The translations under genes were made by a program, and so were the position numbers. Below the pieces are notes generated by a model. The model made no database searches. It saw only the letters and a program-made list of their open reading frames with translations, and was not told the origin of the DNA. 64,000 nt of DNA, taken from assembly GCA_031002005.1 (NCBI GenBank), contig CM061919.1:174699121-174763120 (forward strand). The letters are read 5' to 3'. This DNA is from Vandiemenella viatica (Eukaryota > Arthropoda > Insecta > Orthoptera > Morabidae). Positions 42,832 to 54,973 of the stretch are shown here, one piece after another (the stretch's first letter is position 1; every line of letters starts with the position of its first letter).

Positions 42832-43845
42832 AAAAACCTGACACTGTTGTTTTAATTCATTTTTTTTCTTCAGAAAACAATATATTTGATAAATTGTTGT
42901 TTTATTTACGGAACTTACATTTTACATGTGTGTTTTAAATCTTACTGAATCATATAATGTATTACATAAAGATTTATAAATGTATCTATTTAAGTAACAA
43001 ATTTTATTCACCCTCTATGTCAGTACCACATTCACTAGTATCAGCACCACCAACACTAGTTCGGTCGGTGTCGGAATTTTATGTTTCTTCTTCTGTGCTC
43101 CTCTAGATCCATAACTTCAGAAATAGTTACATTTTATTTTCCTGGTTGTTCTTGTATTGTATGCAAAACATTTTGAGATTACAATTTTAAAATTGTGAGC
43201 AATGTACACAATTTTACTAGCTCTGTAATTTGTCAGACTATTCCGGTTTTTTTTTTGGGGGGGGGGGGGGGAGTGAACATCACTGTAATTACTAAATGTT
43301 CTCACAACTGCTGCCGATGTAGTTGGAAGGGTTAGAACTCTGATGGCTACTTTAGATAAGGCAGTCGACTTGCAAAGTACTGCCCACCAAGCCACAGGAC
43401 GAATAAATCTGCAGGGCTGGCAGCATTGGTTCAAATAGCGAGTATGAAACCAAACAACGGGGAACGGGGATTCCTTCCCGCGCATCATAGCCTCTTCGGG
43501 AAGTCTCCGTTCGTAAAAGAAAACTTCGGTCAATGTTTCCAATATTTTCGTAATTTTTTGTTCTACTGAACCAGAAAAATATAGTAGATTTAAAAATTAA
43601 AATACGTACTTAGTATAAATTTTAAAAGTCATATTAAACGCTAAATGCCTTATAAATTTGAGATTTAGTAGTTTTGAAAAAAACGTGTCCCACAAAAAGT
43701 GTTTATTTAGGAGTTTTTTTCATGTTTTTTTTTTTTTTTAGTCAGAAAAAAACTTTTTTTACAACAGTACCCATTTCACAAACAAAATCACACTTATCAC
43801 ACACACAAAACATAGTAACACGTTTCACAGACAGATGGCAACATG
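42345..43845. other. unassigned sequence with homopolymers
   Basis: A 31-nt A-run at 42797-42827 and a 15-nt G-run at 43257-43271 stand out. On the reverse strand at 42734-42768, CTGATGA...CGAAAC echoes a hammerhead core but without a clear stem II. No gene supported. Confidence 0.4.
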
Positions 43846-43849
43846 ACAA

Positions 43850-44410
43850 CCCTCCAATATATGTGGAATGTAACAGGATACTACCACATTAATATTGCTC
43901 TAGTCTACATTTATATCCATGCTATGGAATTCACAAATATTGCTGTTTGCAGAGGGTGCTTTGCACCAAAACTAACTCTGAGCATTCCAATCTCGAATAG
44001 CCTGGGGAAGGAAATAGTACATATAAGCATCAGTACGGCATCTGATTTCTCTAATCTTATCTCTCTTGTCATTATGTCCTAAATAGGTTGGTGGACAAAG
44101 TATTTCATTGCACTTGTAAATGAAAGAAAAATTTCATATATTCGCCAATAAATTCAGACGAATCCGACGACGTCTGTCTGCAGACAAACCCAGGTTCATC
44201 AATGTATCAATTCTGTAATGCTTTCGTAAGGGCTGTAGCAAGCAGCCACGTATCGAGCGGCTCTCCTCTGTACTTTCTCCAACGTGTCAATCGCAAACTC
44301 CACAACAATAATCCAAATGTGGGCGCACGAGAGTTTTATAATCTATTTCCTTTGTATGAGCGATGCAGTTCTTCAAAAGCCGACCTATGAATCTTAATCT
44401 AGAATTAGCT
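43850..44410 (-). pseudogene. CR1-like LINE, RT C-terminal end
   Basis: The reverse strand reads ANSRLRFIGRLLKNCI, HTKEIDYKTLVRPHLDYCCG, then after stops and frameshifts IREIRCRTDAYMYYFLP and AIRDWNAQS. This is the YKTLVRP.LEY...W....F.P..IRDWN order of CR1/Jockey-type C-termini. The SINE at 44451 lies just upstream of the fragment in LINE orientation. Confidence 0.8.
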
Positions 44411-44450
44411 TTACCCACAACGGAAGGTAGGTGCAGGTCACGTTTCATTT

Positions 44451-44698
44451 TTTCTTTATTTTTTTACTCATGTCTTTACGCCTCATCGACGTCGTGGTCA
44501 TTAGAGGCGGGGTGTTATTCGGGACAAGGAACGGGAAGGAATTTGCCCATAGCCTTTTGAAGGAAGCGTCCCGGCATTCGCATGTAGTGATTTGGGGAAA
44601 CCATGTAAAACCCAAATCTGGATGCCACACGGGGATTCGAACCGCCGTCCTCCCGAATGCGAGGCAAAAGCGTTAACCGCTCACCCACCACGTTCGGT
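44451..44698 (-). mobile_element. tRNA-derived SINE, type B tail
   Basis: The reverse strand has head GAACGTGGTGGGTGAGCGG, box B CGGTTCGAATCCCC, body CCAGATTTGGGTTTTAC and tail GACCACGACGTCGATGAGGC with an A-run. It is full length and moderately diverged. Confidence 0.87.
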
Positions 44699-44704
44699 GT
44701 GTTG

Positions 44705-45910
44705 TTTTGTACTATTACGCCCAGAATCATTCGTGACAATAACTGAGCTGTTTATTTTGTACTCATGAGCAAACGGATTATTTTTGTTAGTAGTGCACGT
44801 TATGACTCTCCATACGCAATAGAACGTGGAGAGCAGCAACATGAAGAACATTGATAATGATAACTACCCTGCAGGCTAAGTCATAAATGGTGACTGTTGG
44901 TTTCTTCTAAGCGACTTGAACCAACTGACGCCGTGGTAGGCACCACATACTACAATATTCCCTTATAGACCCGAATCGTGCTGGTTTCCCTCAATGCAAG
45001 CAAATTTAAAGACGTATCCATGTCAAAATGAAAATAAATTCCAGCTTCTTTGCTTCGAAATCAATAAACAATTTCAGAGTCTCTGAAACTGTAAAATCAC
45101 GGCGGAATCCATCCTGGGATGCAGGAGGCTAACGAGAAACAGTTCTTTGAGCGTAGCGCACGTCATCTTTTAGAATCGCACGAAGCTCGTGTCAGTAAAA
45201 AGGAAACAGCGCCTCGAGGGGCAAAGTCACGCCGCCAGGTTACACGAAAAACAGCGACTGCGGGTCTCAGCAAATGCCACAATGTCGACTCGGCAGTTTT
45301 TCAGACGCCGGGAATCGATCTGGGACTAAGGCTGAGACTATTTGCTCGCGGCGCAAACAAGACGGAAAATTAAACCCAGAACCGTTAACCCGGGAAACAC
45401 CGGTCCTTTCAGAGCCATTGTCTAGTCTAGCAAAACTGGGTTGCTTGCAAGAGAAAATACGAAACTGTTTTATTTTTACTTCCTATTAAATTTTAGAGTT
45501 TTCAGACAAATTTATTCGGCTCTTTTTATTCTGCACTATTCTTATCTTCTCCAATTACGCACCGAAGCCTTCATCCTCATAAACTTTTATTTTCTTCACC
45601 CTTTACAATTCTTGCATTCAACTGTATTGTCTCCTAGAAAATTAAAAATTTTAACAGCCTCAAAACGTTTTTTGCGTCTTTTTTTGTAACATTCTTTTAG
45701 AAAGATTTGACTTTTTTCATCATTTACAAAAAGTGTTGGTTCAGTATTTTATTGACGTATTAAATTTTAAGTTTCTCCAATAATTTGATTTATCCAACTC
45801 AATTGTGAAGGACCCAAAATCCCCACTTCTTGATTACTTTTTAAATATCAAATTCATGCTCCTAGTTTCTTTCTTTATGGATTTTAATTTTAAGTTATTT
45901 TGGCGTTTCT
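44705..45910. other. unassigned sequence
   Basis: A slightly GC-richer part (45110-45420) has plus-strand ORFs without domains. The rest is AT-rich. Confidence 0.35.
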
Positions 45911-45914
45911 GGTA

Positions 45915-46180
45915 AATGTTCTGCATTTTTCTTGATAATTCATTCCATTGCCCAAAATCAGTTAATTTTCTCGCTTTCTTACGCCTGAAATCAAGTGTCA
46001 GCCTGTAGTCATTCCCTTCTCTTCCATGCACTTCTCTTAATTCACATCCGTCCAACACTCGTTCCCAATACACTCCTTTTACAGTCCCACCAGTATCTTC
46101 ACCATCCTCCTGCCTTCCAATAACTCCAAACTGAGTTCATTTATCGTACAAGTTTGTCCATATTTCAAATACTTCTGTCG
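45915..46180 (-). mobile_element. LINE fragment of the 48.5-kb family, old
   Basis: GATAATTCATTCCATTGCCC, CTGAAATCAAGTGTCAGCC, TTCCATGCACTTCTC and ACCATCCTCCTGCCTTCCAA line up with 48.68-48.90 kb. The ORF is broken and no 3' terminus is recognised. Confidence 0.65.
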
Positions 46181-46340
46181 TCCGTAACATCAAAGTTTCC
46201 TTTCTACTCAAGTATTCTGTTCCATACATGCAGTTGTTTTCTGGGTTAATTTTTGATAAAAAGAAGTTTGTAGGTTTAAGAGCAAAATTGCTTCGCTATC
46301 TTTAATTAGATGGTTACTGGCAGTAAGATAGATCAAATCA

Positions 46341-46445
46341 CTGCAGGTAAATGCCGGGATGGTTCCTTCAAAAAGGCCATGGTCAAATTCCTCCCCGTTC
46401 CTTGTCCCGTATCGTTTCTTCCCCTCTTATGATCTCCAAGTTATA
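46341..46445 (+). mobile_element. SINE body fragment
   Basis: GGTAAATGCCGGGATGGTTC, then AAGGCCATGGTC and CCCCGTTCCTTGTCCCG match the 3' half of the SINE body. Head and most of the tail are missing. Confidence 0.65.
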
Positions 46446-46599
46446 TATATCAACTATGTCCAACAGTACAGCTATGAACCTCGTCTGGAAAATAAAAACT
46501 ACATTAATATAAGTGATAAATAATAATAATAATTAGACAAAAGTGAAAGAAAATCTATAGGAAAATTTGGAAATAACTTAAAATTGAAAAAAGAAAGTT

Positions 46600-46985
46600 T
46601 AGGCACCGGAGAAATAAAGATTTAAAAGAAGAAATTTGAATGATGTCAGACACAGTCAGAAAGAGCAGAAGCTTTTTTTGGACACATAATGAGAATGGAT
46701 AAACAGCAGACTTACAAAAAAATTTCTACCACGTTTACGAGATTAATAATGGCAACCAGTGAATCCAAGCAGTAAAGAAAGATATGATTGAGACCAGTAT
46801 AACAGAAGATATAATACAATATGGAACAACTTTCAAGAGATTGATCCAAAATTTCAAGAATTTTCAGGAGAAAAGGAAATGTAATAACATATGGACCGGA
46901 GGAAACAGCAAAGTGAAAGGATGAAAAATTATTGGAAGTCAAGAAAAGAAGCATCGTGTTGAAGGCACAGGATTACTATTCGCGG
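46600..46985 (+). pseudogene. LINE C-terminal fragment, RTE-like
   Basis: Over several frames the plus strand gives RAEAFFGHIMRMDKQ, ITEDIIQ, FKRLIQ-like and EETAK...MKNYWKVKK-like segments. FGHI(M/I)RM(D/N)..R with a trailing ITxEDxxxR..F is the standard C-terminal part of RTE-like polyproteins. Many frameshifts. Confidence 0.6.
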
Positions 46986-46989
46986 GCCT

Positions 46990-48525
46990 TAGTCAAAAAC
47001 GAAAAAAAGAAGAATTCACCTCTGTTCTAACAAAAATATTACAACTAACATCTGTAGTTCTCTCTGAACTACAGTAATATTTTTCTCTGATCATTATGTT
47101 TCGTCTGAAATAAGGCAAGAACGAAGCAACGCTTGGCTACTACATTTGAACATTTGAAACCAACCATATTTTTAATACGTTGATGAAAATACCTATTTTC
47201 GTTTGGGTTTCCTGAGGATAATTTTGTGAGCTACAGTATGATTCCATGGATTGCAAGATAACTTTCGTGCTAATGCGTCTATTATATGGAACTCAAGCGA
47301 CAAGATACATCTGAATTTTCGGGCTGCGAAATTTTTAAACTTTTGCTGAAATATCAGAGAAGTTCGCAAGTTTCCTTCAATAGTCATTCGCTGCCGTTCT
47401 CGTGCCTCCAGAGACAACAATACGTAATATACGAACTGTTACCGCAAACTTTCTGAAATATTTTAGTTTTAACCGATTAAGGGAAAGAATATATTATGTA
47501 CAATGCTTCCAAAACGGAACATTTAATCAGACAAATTAGAAAATTATGTCAAAATGTCATTTTGAAACAAAACATTTTAAGTCTTACGTAAGTTGAATTT
47601 TAGTGCCAAATTCAGTTACCTCAAGAACTGTTAAGTTACTATTTTCACTGGTGCAAAACTTGCTGGCTATATGTTTTGGTTTCAAGATACTAACTCTTCC
47701 TACAATTTACTGTCGGTATTAGAAGTTAAATTACAAGACTTGTTTGGTTGAAGAAACCACAATATTGGCAGCTGATGTTGGTGAATTGATAGTGCAGGAT
47801 CAGTTGAATGGCGAAGTTTCCAAGACTAGATGCCACTATAGTTTTTTATAGTATTTCATTAAATACTGGTTATTTGTTCTTTCTTAGCATACGGGTCTAC
47901 TCGAGTTTAGAAATGGGATTTACGTCTTAGTTGCAGAAATAATACCTGATACGAGAGTTTGAGTTTGACAAGAAACTGATTTCTGTTGAGATGTCGGCTG
48001 CATTACTAAAGGCAGTCACGACACCTTAATGTGAAACGTAAGGGTATTTTGATGCAATAACACTTAAACTAAGGCTTTAAGTTCCTTTGCAATGCATCCT
48101 GTATTCGCGAACAGACAATTCAATAGCAATTTTGATAAAAATAGGTGGGGGGGGGGGACTCCCCCGAAAACTGTGGTTGATGGGGGGAAAATGACGATCA
48201 TATCGGATTCATGAAACCATTTTACATAATAATCAGCAAAAATGGTGTCAGGGGCAATTTTTATGCAGACCAGTGTTATCCGCCCAAAGAACTGAACAAC
48301 AAAGACGTAATTTCATGGCATCTTAGTTGTTTGTTGTAAGCATTGTGTTGAACAATAGTGCTTCCTGTCGGTAAATGATTTATTTTTGAAGTTTTGTCGA
48401 TATTAGTGATATTCTGCTTATCGTTTTAAACACTATGATCTGTTTCGACGTGCCCTAGACAATGAAACAAAGCAACCAGCCATAGCTGCGTATCAAGCTT
48501 GTAGTTATCAGTTATCAAGCGATAA
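46990..48525. other. unassigned sequence
   Basis: AT-rich, with a G-run near 48146-48158. No recognised feature. Confidence 0.35.
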
Positions 48526-48528
48526 ACT

Positions 48529-50590
48529 TTAATTTAATTTAATTTAATTGCAATGGAGGACACGCTTCGGTGGCAATTTCCCTACACACCCAACTTCCCC
48601 CTATCCTGCACCCACCTACATTTGCCCTCTACAAATTTTAACTTTAAATTCTTTTAACGTTTTTGGTAAGTTATTCATCATTGTCCTTGGTAACTCATTC
48701 CAGTCTCTGACACCCTTACCGAAAGAAGAAAATCTTCCCTCACCCTTGCGCCTGAAATCGAGTGTCAGCTTGTGGTCATGATAATATTTTCCCTTCCATG
48801 CACTACTTTTTATACCTACTCTAAAATCTTTCCATGCCTCATCACAAGTAACGCCCTATACACTCCCATGACCCTCCTCATCCACCTCCTGTCTTGCAAC
48901 GAATCCCATTCCAGCTCCTTTATCATATCTGTCACTGATTGCATTTTCCGAAAATTTCCAAAAACAAATCTAGAATCTCTTTTTTGCACACTCTCTAATT
49001 CCTGTATTTGATACGCAAAATGAGGGTCCCATACTACACTACCATATTCGAGCAATGGTCTGACTAAAGTTTTGTAACCCAATTCCTTTACTTCTCTCGT
49101 GCATCCCCTCATCACTCTCTCCAACAAGTGCAGAACTTTGAAACCTTTTCCTACAACCTGTCCAATGTGTCCTCCCCAGTTAAGCTTGTTATCAAATGTA
49201 ATGCCAAGATATTTACATTTCAAGTCTTCATTAAGCAATTCTTTCCCCACTTTATATTGATAATTAACCTTTTGATTTTATTTGTGTATCTAATAAGCTG
49301 ACTCTTCTTTGAATTTATCTTCATCCCATGTTTACCAACTCAACTAGATATCCTGTCCAGATCACCCTGCAACTGTTTACAATCCTCTATCATTTTCATT
49401 CTTTTATATAGCATTATGTGATCTGAAAACAATCTAATTTCAGATAGTAAACAATCAACACAATTATTCATTAGAGTAATGAATAGGAATGGTTCCAATA
49501 CGCTACCCTGCGGCACTCCCAATTTTACTTCCACTTCCTTTGATACCGCATTTCCTATCCTAACTTTCTGTTTTCTACCATTTAAAAATTCTACTACCCA
49601 GCAAATCACTTTCTCATCTACTCCAATAGTTTTTACCTTATTTACCACCATTTTATGGCTTACTCTGTCAAACGCGTTTGAAAGATCTAGTGCTACACTA
49701 TCAATTTGGCCTCCCTTGTCCATTTCATCTGAAATATCTTGCATATATTCCACCAACTGAGATCCACATGAATATCCTTGCCTGAATCCATGTTACCTAC
49801 TTTAAAACCACTTACGTTCCTCACATACATTTCTGATGTGGTTGCATATCAATCTTTCCATTAATTTACCTACCACTGAAGTCAAACTGATTGGCCTGTA
49901 ATTTTCGACTCTATTTCTCACCCCATCTTTATGTACTGGTACTACTACCGCACTTTTCCAGTCTTTTGGTAAGCAGCAAGTATCAAGACTCAATTTAAAT
50001 AATATTTCAAGATAAGGTACAATGTCACATCCGGCTATCTTTAAGATATCTGTAGTAATATTATCTACACCAGCCCCCTTATGTTTTTAGAGCTTGCTTA
50101 TTTCCTTCATGATTTCTTCAGGATGAATTTCAATTTTTTTTAGTATCTTCATTTCTAATCGTATTGTTAAGCTGTTTTTCGGAATTAGACCTTCCCGTTT
50201 CTGATTCATTGTCCCTAATGCTCTCACTAAACCATTTACTTAAAATCTCTGCCTTTTTCAAATCCTCGGTAATTACTTTTCCATCCTTATCAATAAGCGT
50301 CTCTACACCCTCCCTTCCCCTGTTTCCTGAAATGGCCATAGAAATTTCTAGATGCATCATTCAGTGGTCCTTCTGCTCTGACAATACCCATCTTTAACCA
50401 CTTTTTTTTGCTGGTATTAAGTCCTTGTTTAGTTGTTTCAAATATTCCATACTACCCTGCTGTCTCTTAACTCTGTTATGTTCTCTCCGTACCAACCTCT
50501 TTAACCTCCTCATTTCCTTATTATAGTACATAGGTTCTCTACTTCTCTTTATTTTCTGCTTTACCTCCCTTGACTCTATTTCCGGATAGC
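48529..50590 (-). mobile_element. CR1/Jockey-like LINE, 5'-truncated, inactive
   Basis: About 2 kb of RT ORF and 3' UTR in four frame-broken pieces. N to C: VITEDLKKAEILSKWFSES (50360 region); WKSAVVVPVHKDG and ENYRPISLTSVVGKLMERL (49993); LDLSNAFDRVSH (motif A), GVPQGSVLEPFLF and LFSDHIMLYK (49756-49340); KYLGITFDNKLNW, YKTLVRPLLEYGSVVWDPH (49250-48816). The catalytic box should read F/YADD but is FSDH, so the enzyme is dead even apart from the frameshifts. The 3' end is TCCATTGCAATTAAATTAAA-like, with a short tandem tail. Confidence 0.9.
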
Positions 50591-50599
50591 TAAAAAATT

Positions 50600-51543
50600 A
50601 GTGCTGGTAGTTAAATTTTAGCTACAATCGTTTCTAAAACTCTATTGAATGGTAAGAGTGTATGTACCTTTTTATTATTATTGGTAAAATAGTTAATGTG
50701 TGAGTGGCATTGATAGAAAAGTGTAAAAGACTAAAGAACATGGGCGGTTCTTCAAACACAATTTAAGTGAAGTGTTTCTCCTATAACGATACATATTATT
50801 ACAGAATAAAAGCAAATTACACCAACACAATGCACACAACTTCTCTACCTTCAATTTATATGTCTACGTAAATAAGGAAATTATTAATTCATTAAAGAAA
50901 CGTGAGACTGGTTTGTTAATACAATTGAAGGCTTCCACGGCATTTAAATACGAGCCAGTTTGCCACACCGGCCAGTGAGTTTAGAAACAATGATTTGCAA
51001 ATGTATGATATTATTCATAGAATATTATGTGAAATAATTCATTTCGGTATTAATTATTCCAATCTAAAGACTCCCATGACCTATTTTCGCCTCTTAGAAA
51101 TTATATTTAGAGTAATGTCATAATTATTTAATATGTTTACAGTTTCTGTTACTGGCTAATTCTTTATAATATTAACCTATCATGTGGGACAAAAAAGTAG
51201 CAGTAATAGTTTTTTTGTTAGCGAATAGATTATCGCTCTGCTACAAGACTACAGAGTTGCTAGCAATAACTATTAAGCAGTAGCTGCACGAATTTTATCT
51301 TTACTTGAGTTGGTCATTTTCATTTATGAGCTTTATGTTTTGAATATATTTCGTCAATAAACGTAGGACAAAAAAGTTCTTGCCAAGCTTCTTCATTCAC
51401 ATATCTACTTTCGTATTAACCACCAAAATTAATCATTCTAGTGGGATTGAAACCATCGGGAGATCAATCAACCTGCAACTTCAAATTAATACGCACATTC
51501 CTCGAGCTGATTAACATATGGCTTAAAATTAAACTAGAACACC
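50600..51543. other. unassigned AT-rich sequence
   Basis: No ORF, TE terminus or tRNA-like box recognised. Confidence 0.4.
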
Positions 51544-51555
51544 ATTACACGTAAC

Positions 51556-51793
51556 TACCGAGCGTGGTGGTGTAACGGTTAGCGTTCTGGCCTTGCATTC
51601 GGGAGGACGCCGGTTCGTATCCCCGTCCGGGCATCCAGATTTGGATTTTCCATGGTTTCCCAAATCACTCCAGGCAAATGCCGGGATGCTTCCTTCAAAA
51701 GGCCATGGCCGAATTCCTTCCCATTCCTTGCCTCCCATCCTTTCCCGATTGTAAAGACCTCGCTATTAAGAGACGTTAAGCAGTTAAAAAAAA
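51556..51793 (+). mobile_element. tRNA-derived SINE, type A tail, intact reference copy
   Basis: Flanked by a perfect 12-bp duplication ATTACACGTAAC (51544-51555 and 51794-51805). Head: CCGAGCGTGGTGGTGTAACG with GTGTAACGGTTAGCG as A box and CCGGTTCGTATCC as B box (one change from TTCGAAT). Body: CCAGATTTGGATTTTCCATG. Tail: TAAAGACCTCG, AAGAGACGTTAAGCAG and an A-run. Confidence 0.95.
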
Positions 51794-51853
51794 ATTACAC
51801 GTAACATACGCTAGCACACTAATCTACATTTACAAAACGTACACTCCAGCGGA

Positions 51854-51923
51854 ATTAGTTACCTTACCTCTGTAACTGACCTACAACGATTAGTTACCTT
51901 ACCTCTGTAACTGACCTACAACG
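51854..51923. repeat. perfect 35-bp tandem duplication
   Basis: Two identical units begin ATTAGTTACCTTACC and end CTGACCTACAACG (51854-51888, 51889-51923). No interruption, so probably recent. Confidence 0.9.
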
Positions 51924-52129
51924 AGGGGCTGTGAAGAGCGGAACACCACCTAATGGTCTTAATTGGTGGATCTGTTTCGAAATTTATAGTGTGGAATAGC
52001 TTCTAGACGGGGGGAAATGTTGCTGTCGTAAACACTTTACAAGTTTTCTAAACGGGGTAAACTTATAATTTATGTTACCCAGGTTCAGTTTATTTGATAT
52101 TTCCGAACGTGTCGCATCCGAATCGTTAA

Positions 52130-52345
52130 CTTGTATTGGGGCCCGTGTTGAATGATGAGATGCAGGTCGTTTCGTGTAGGGATCTTGAGAGACGCGGAAG
52201 CAATGTGTCGGTTGACCTTGCGTTGCGCCTCCCGGGCTAGGCCGAGGCCTGTATTGACCAGCAGCCCGGAACTGGGTCGCCAGACTTAAAGAGGACCCCA
52301 CCAAAAGCACGCCGACACAGCCGCTGTGCGTACGCTGCCACAGCA
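52130..52345. other. CpG-rich islet
   Basis: GC-rich segment with a minus-strand open frame (51984-52352) lacking any known domain. Candidate LTR or promoter piece; no paired ends found. Confidence 0.3.
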
Positions 52346-52349
52346 CCGC

Positions 52350-53372
52350 CACGCTCCACGGAACACTAGTGTGAGTCCAGAAGGATAAACGGTGATTATA
52401 ATAATGCGAAGAGCAGTATACAATCGTAACGGACAGTCCATAAACTACGTGGCTTGGTCAAGGAAGAGGGTGAGGGATGATTTGGGTAGAAAGTTACGCT
52501 GGGCTACGTGGGGGAGTTAGAGGGGGTGGGAGAGGTTCCTAGCCAAGCTACATAGCCTTTCATTTATTTTATTTATTATGGTTAAAGTAGGGTACAGAAT
52601 ACACAACAGCATTCAATATTTATTGACATAATTTAATTACCTCTTATTTAAGATATCCTATACACTGACAATGCATTCATGTGACTTTACCATTAGGCAT
52701 TCGGTAACTACACTCAAACTCGATTGCACATGTAACACGGTATTTTCAAGGCCAGTGACTGTTAGTATTGTTTTGATGATTTGAAAAAAAGAAAGAAAAA
52801 ATAACTGTTTAGCATAACCCTATTTGATAAAACAATTCTAATTTTGTTCTGTCACTTGTATTTCAGTGCATCTTTAATGAATTCTCCCCGAAGCGTTATT
52901 TCGAGTTCAAAGTGTGGTGTAAAATTACGCTGCATTAAAAATTACGAGGCTTTTCGGCAGTGGCGTACAATAAGGTGGCAGGATGGGCAAAAGGCCACTG
53001 GCCCCAAGCCGTAGGAGGTCCCTGGTGAACTGATGATCTACCCATTGTCGTCTTTAGCCGCTCCGGACAGTAGTAGAGCTTTCTTAAAAAAAAAATAAAA
53101 AAAAAAATAGGTCACCCATAAGGCCTTACTGAGGGAAGGCCCATCTGATGAATTCGCCACAGATCCCAACCGTTATAGTTAGACCATAGTTTATTGGAAA
53201 TATATGTCCAGCATCAATGAGCTATGGAAACATTTTAAGCAGGAGGAGGAGCACTTAGGAATTAGCGAGGGGAAGCAATGCTGATCACGTGACCTGCTGG
53301 ACCATTCGTCACAGCAGGATCTCTGTAAGGTAACTCCACTGTGCTGGGTATAGTTCTCAACGTTCCTCAAGT
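52350..53372. other. unassigned sequence
   Basis: A GGACAGTCCATAAACTACGT motif at 52430 resembles transposon-end sequences seen in other insects, but no partner end was found. Otherwise nothing. Confidence 0.3.
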
Positions 53373-53375
53373 GTG

Positions 53376-53620
53376 ACCGAGAGTGGTGGTGTAACGGTTA
53401 GCGTTCTCGCCTCGCATTCGGGAGGACGCCAGTTCGAATCCCCGTCCGGGCATCCAGATTTGGGTTTTCCATGGTTTCCAAAAATCACTCTAGGCGAATG
53501 GCGGGATGCTTCCGTCAAAAGGCGATGGCCGAATTCTTACCCTTTCCTTGTCCCCAGTCCTATCTCTAATGACTTCGACGTCGACGAGAAGTAAAGCCAT
53601 AAGTAAAACAAACAAACAAA
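53376..53620 (+). mobile_element. tRNA-derived SINE, type B tail, near full length
   Basis: Head ACCGAGAGTGGTGGTGTAAC, box B CCAGTTCGAATCCCC, body CCAGATTTGGGTTTTCC, tail GACTTCGACGTCGACGAG, then AAAGCCATAAG and an (AAAC)n end. It proves that the same head and body occur with tail B as well as tail A. Confidence 0.9.
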
Positions 53621-53624
53621 AATG

Positions 53625-54105
53625 ATCTAAGCTTCATAGAGTTTAATCAGTTTTTCTGGTGACATGAGTGCAGAAAGAATTTCACAGCAATGATCAACAA
53701 TTTTATTAATATCTGTGTATATTAGGGAATGATAGTGTTCAGAAGACAAAATGCGTGATAATGAACATGGAAGGTAAAACGATTAATCTTATATCCTAAG
53801 CTAACGAAGTAACACTACAGGTGAAATTCCAAAAATGTCTTAATGCCCATGTGAAGGAATATACACATTACGAAAAGGAAATGAAATGCCGAATTTCATT
53901 GATACAAAAAAGATTCAATAGGAAGAAAGATAATTATGTTACCTTCTGGAGACACGATAGTGGAAATGGTTCGTGACGCTATATAGTTTAGATACTTTTC
54001 TTGGTAACAATCGAGGAAGTTTTGAAGACAGTTAATGACAACACTATCAGAAATGATAGTAAAACCTGTACAATGCATTTGATAGGGACGAAGTCTTTCT
54101 CGACG
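53625..54105. other. unassigned AT-rich sequence
   Basis: No recognised feature. Confidence 0.35.
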
Positions 54106-54110
54106 TTAAG

Positions 54111-54205
54111 AATGTATGAAATGCTCTCGGGTGACTAGCATGTTTCAGCGTAGTGTGTGACAACGCATTATTGACTCGTCTAGTCACCCGAGAACATTTC
54201 ATACA
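54111..54205. repeat. stem-loop with 27-bp arms
   Basis: The left arm ATGTATGAAATGCTCTCGGG continues to TGACTAG (54137). The right arm at 54179-54205 is its reverse complement with one mismatch. The loop is 41 nt. Pairing can extend outward through TTAA with a bulge. No poly-T or coding context suggests a terminator. Confidence 0.75.
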
Positions 54206-54209
54206 TTTA

Positions 54210-54965
54210 ATAGGGCATTAAAGCATTGTTATAGATGTTTTGGAAGATACTATAACAGCAGTACTAGATAAGACGTCGGGAAAGACCAGATTATGGATTA
54301 TATCTAGGGGCAGAACAGATATACCAGGATGAAGATAATGGTTGAAAATGAGTAGGATCCGAGAAGTTGATAGAGAAGAGTTGGCTATAGCTGAACACTA
54401 GAAGTGGAAACTTCTCTATTCTCCTACTTTGGTAATAAACAATTTTTTTTATTTTAAATTCTTTCATCTCATTTCAGCTAACCTGTTGGAATGATGACTG
54501 TTCAAGAAAGTTAAACTTTACCAATTTCAATTTTGACTATTAATTAGTACGGTATCACTAAGCAATTTGATGACATGCACCGAAGAACTCAGTAAACGCG
54601 AATTGATTAACAGCTATAGTTCAGTGTCACCGTTATTTCTTAGCTCACCTACCAGTTTCAACTTGTTTGTATCAATGTTTAGACACAATGGCCTCAACAA
54701 CTGGTTGTCCATTGTAATACAAACCTATTTTTCATTTACATATAACTTTACTACATATAGAATCCCTGTGAACGGTGAAATACATTGGACTCTGTACGTG
54801 TCTTTCACTTCTGCTTTGTGTATGTGAAGCGTATTGTCTGGTGGATCAGATGGTTCAGGCGCATCGACAACTACACACTTAGAATCCCGAACTTCGTTGA
54901 AATTATTACATTGCTTCACTCTGCCCCTCGCCTTTGACAAGGCGTTCTTTATTAATATGTAGTGT
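54210..54965. other. unassigned sequence
   Basis: Short open frames at 54567-54827 plus and 54725-55093 minus have no domain. The latter runs into the hAT end. Confidence 0.35.
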
Positions 54966-54973
54966 GCTATGAC

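Noticed and set aside
52430..52560. Transposon end with a TCCATAAACTACGTGG motif
   Set aside because: It looks familiar from insect repeats, but no partner terminus or duplication was found, so it is not called.
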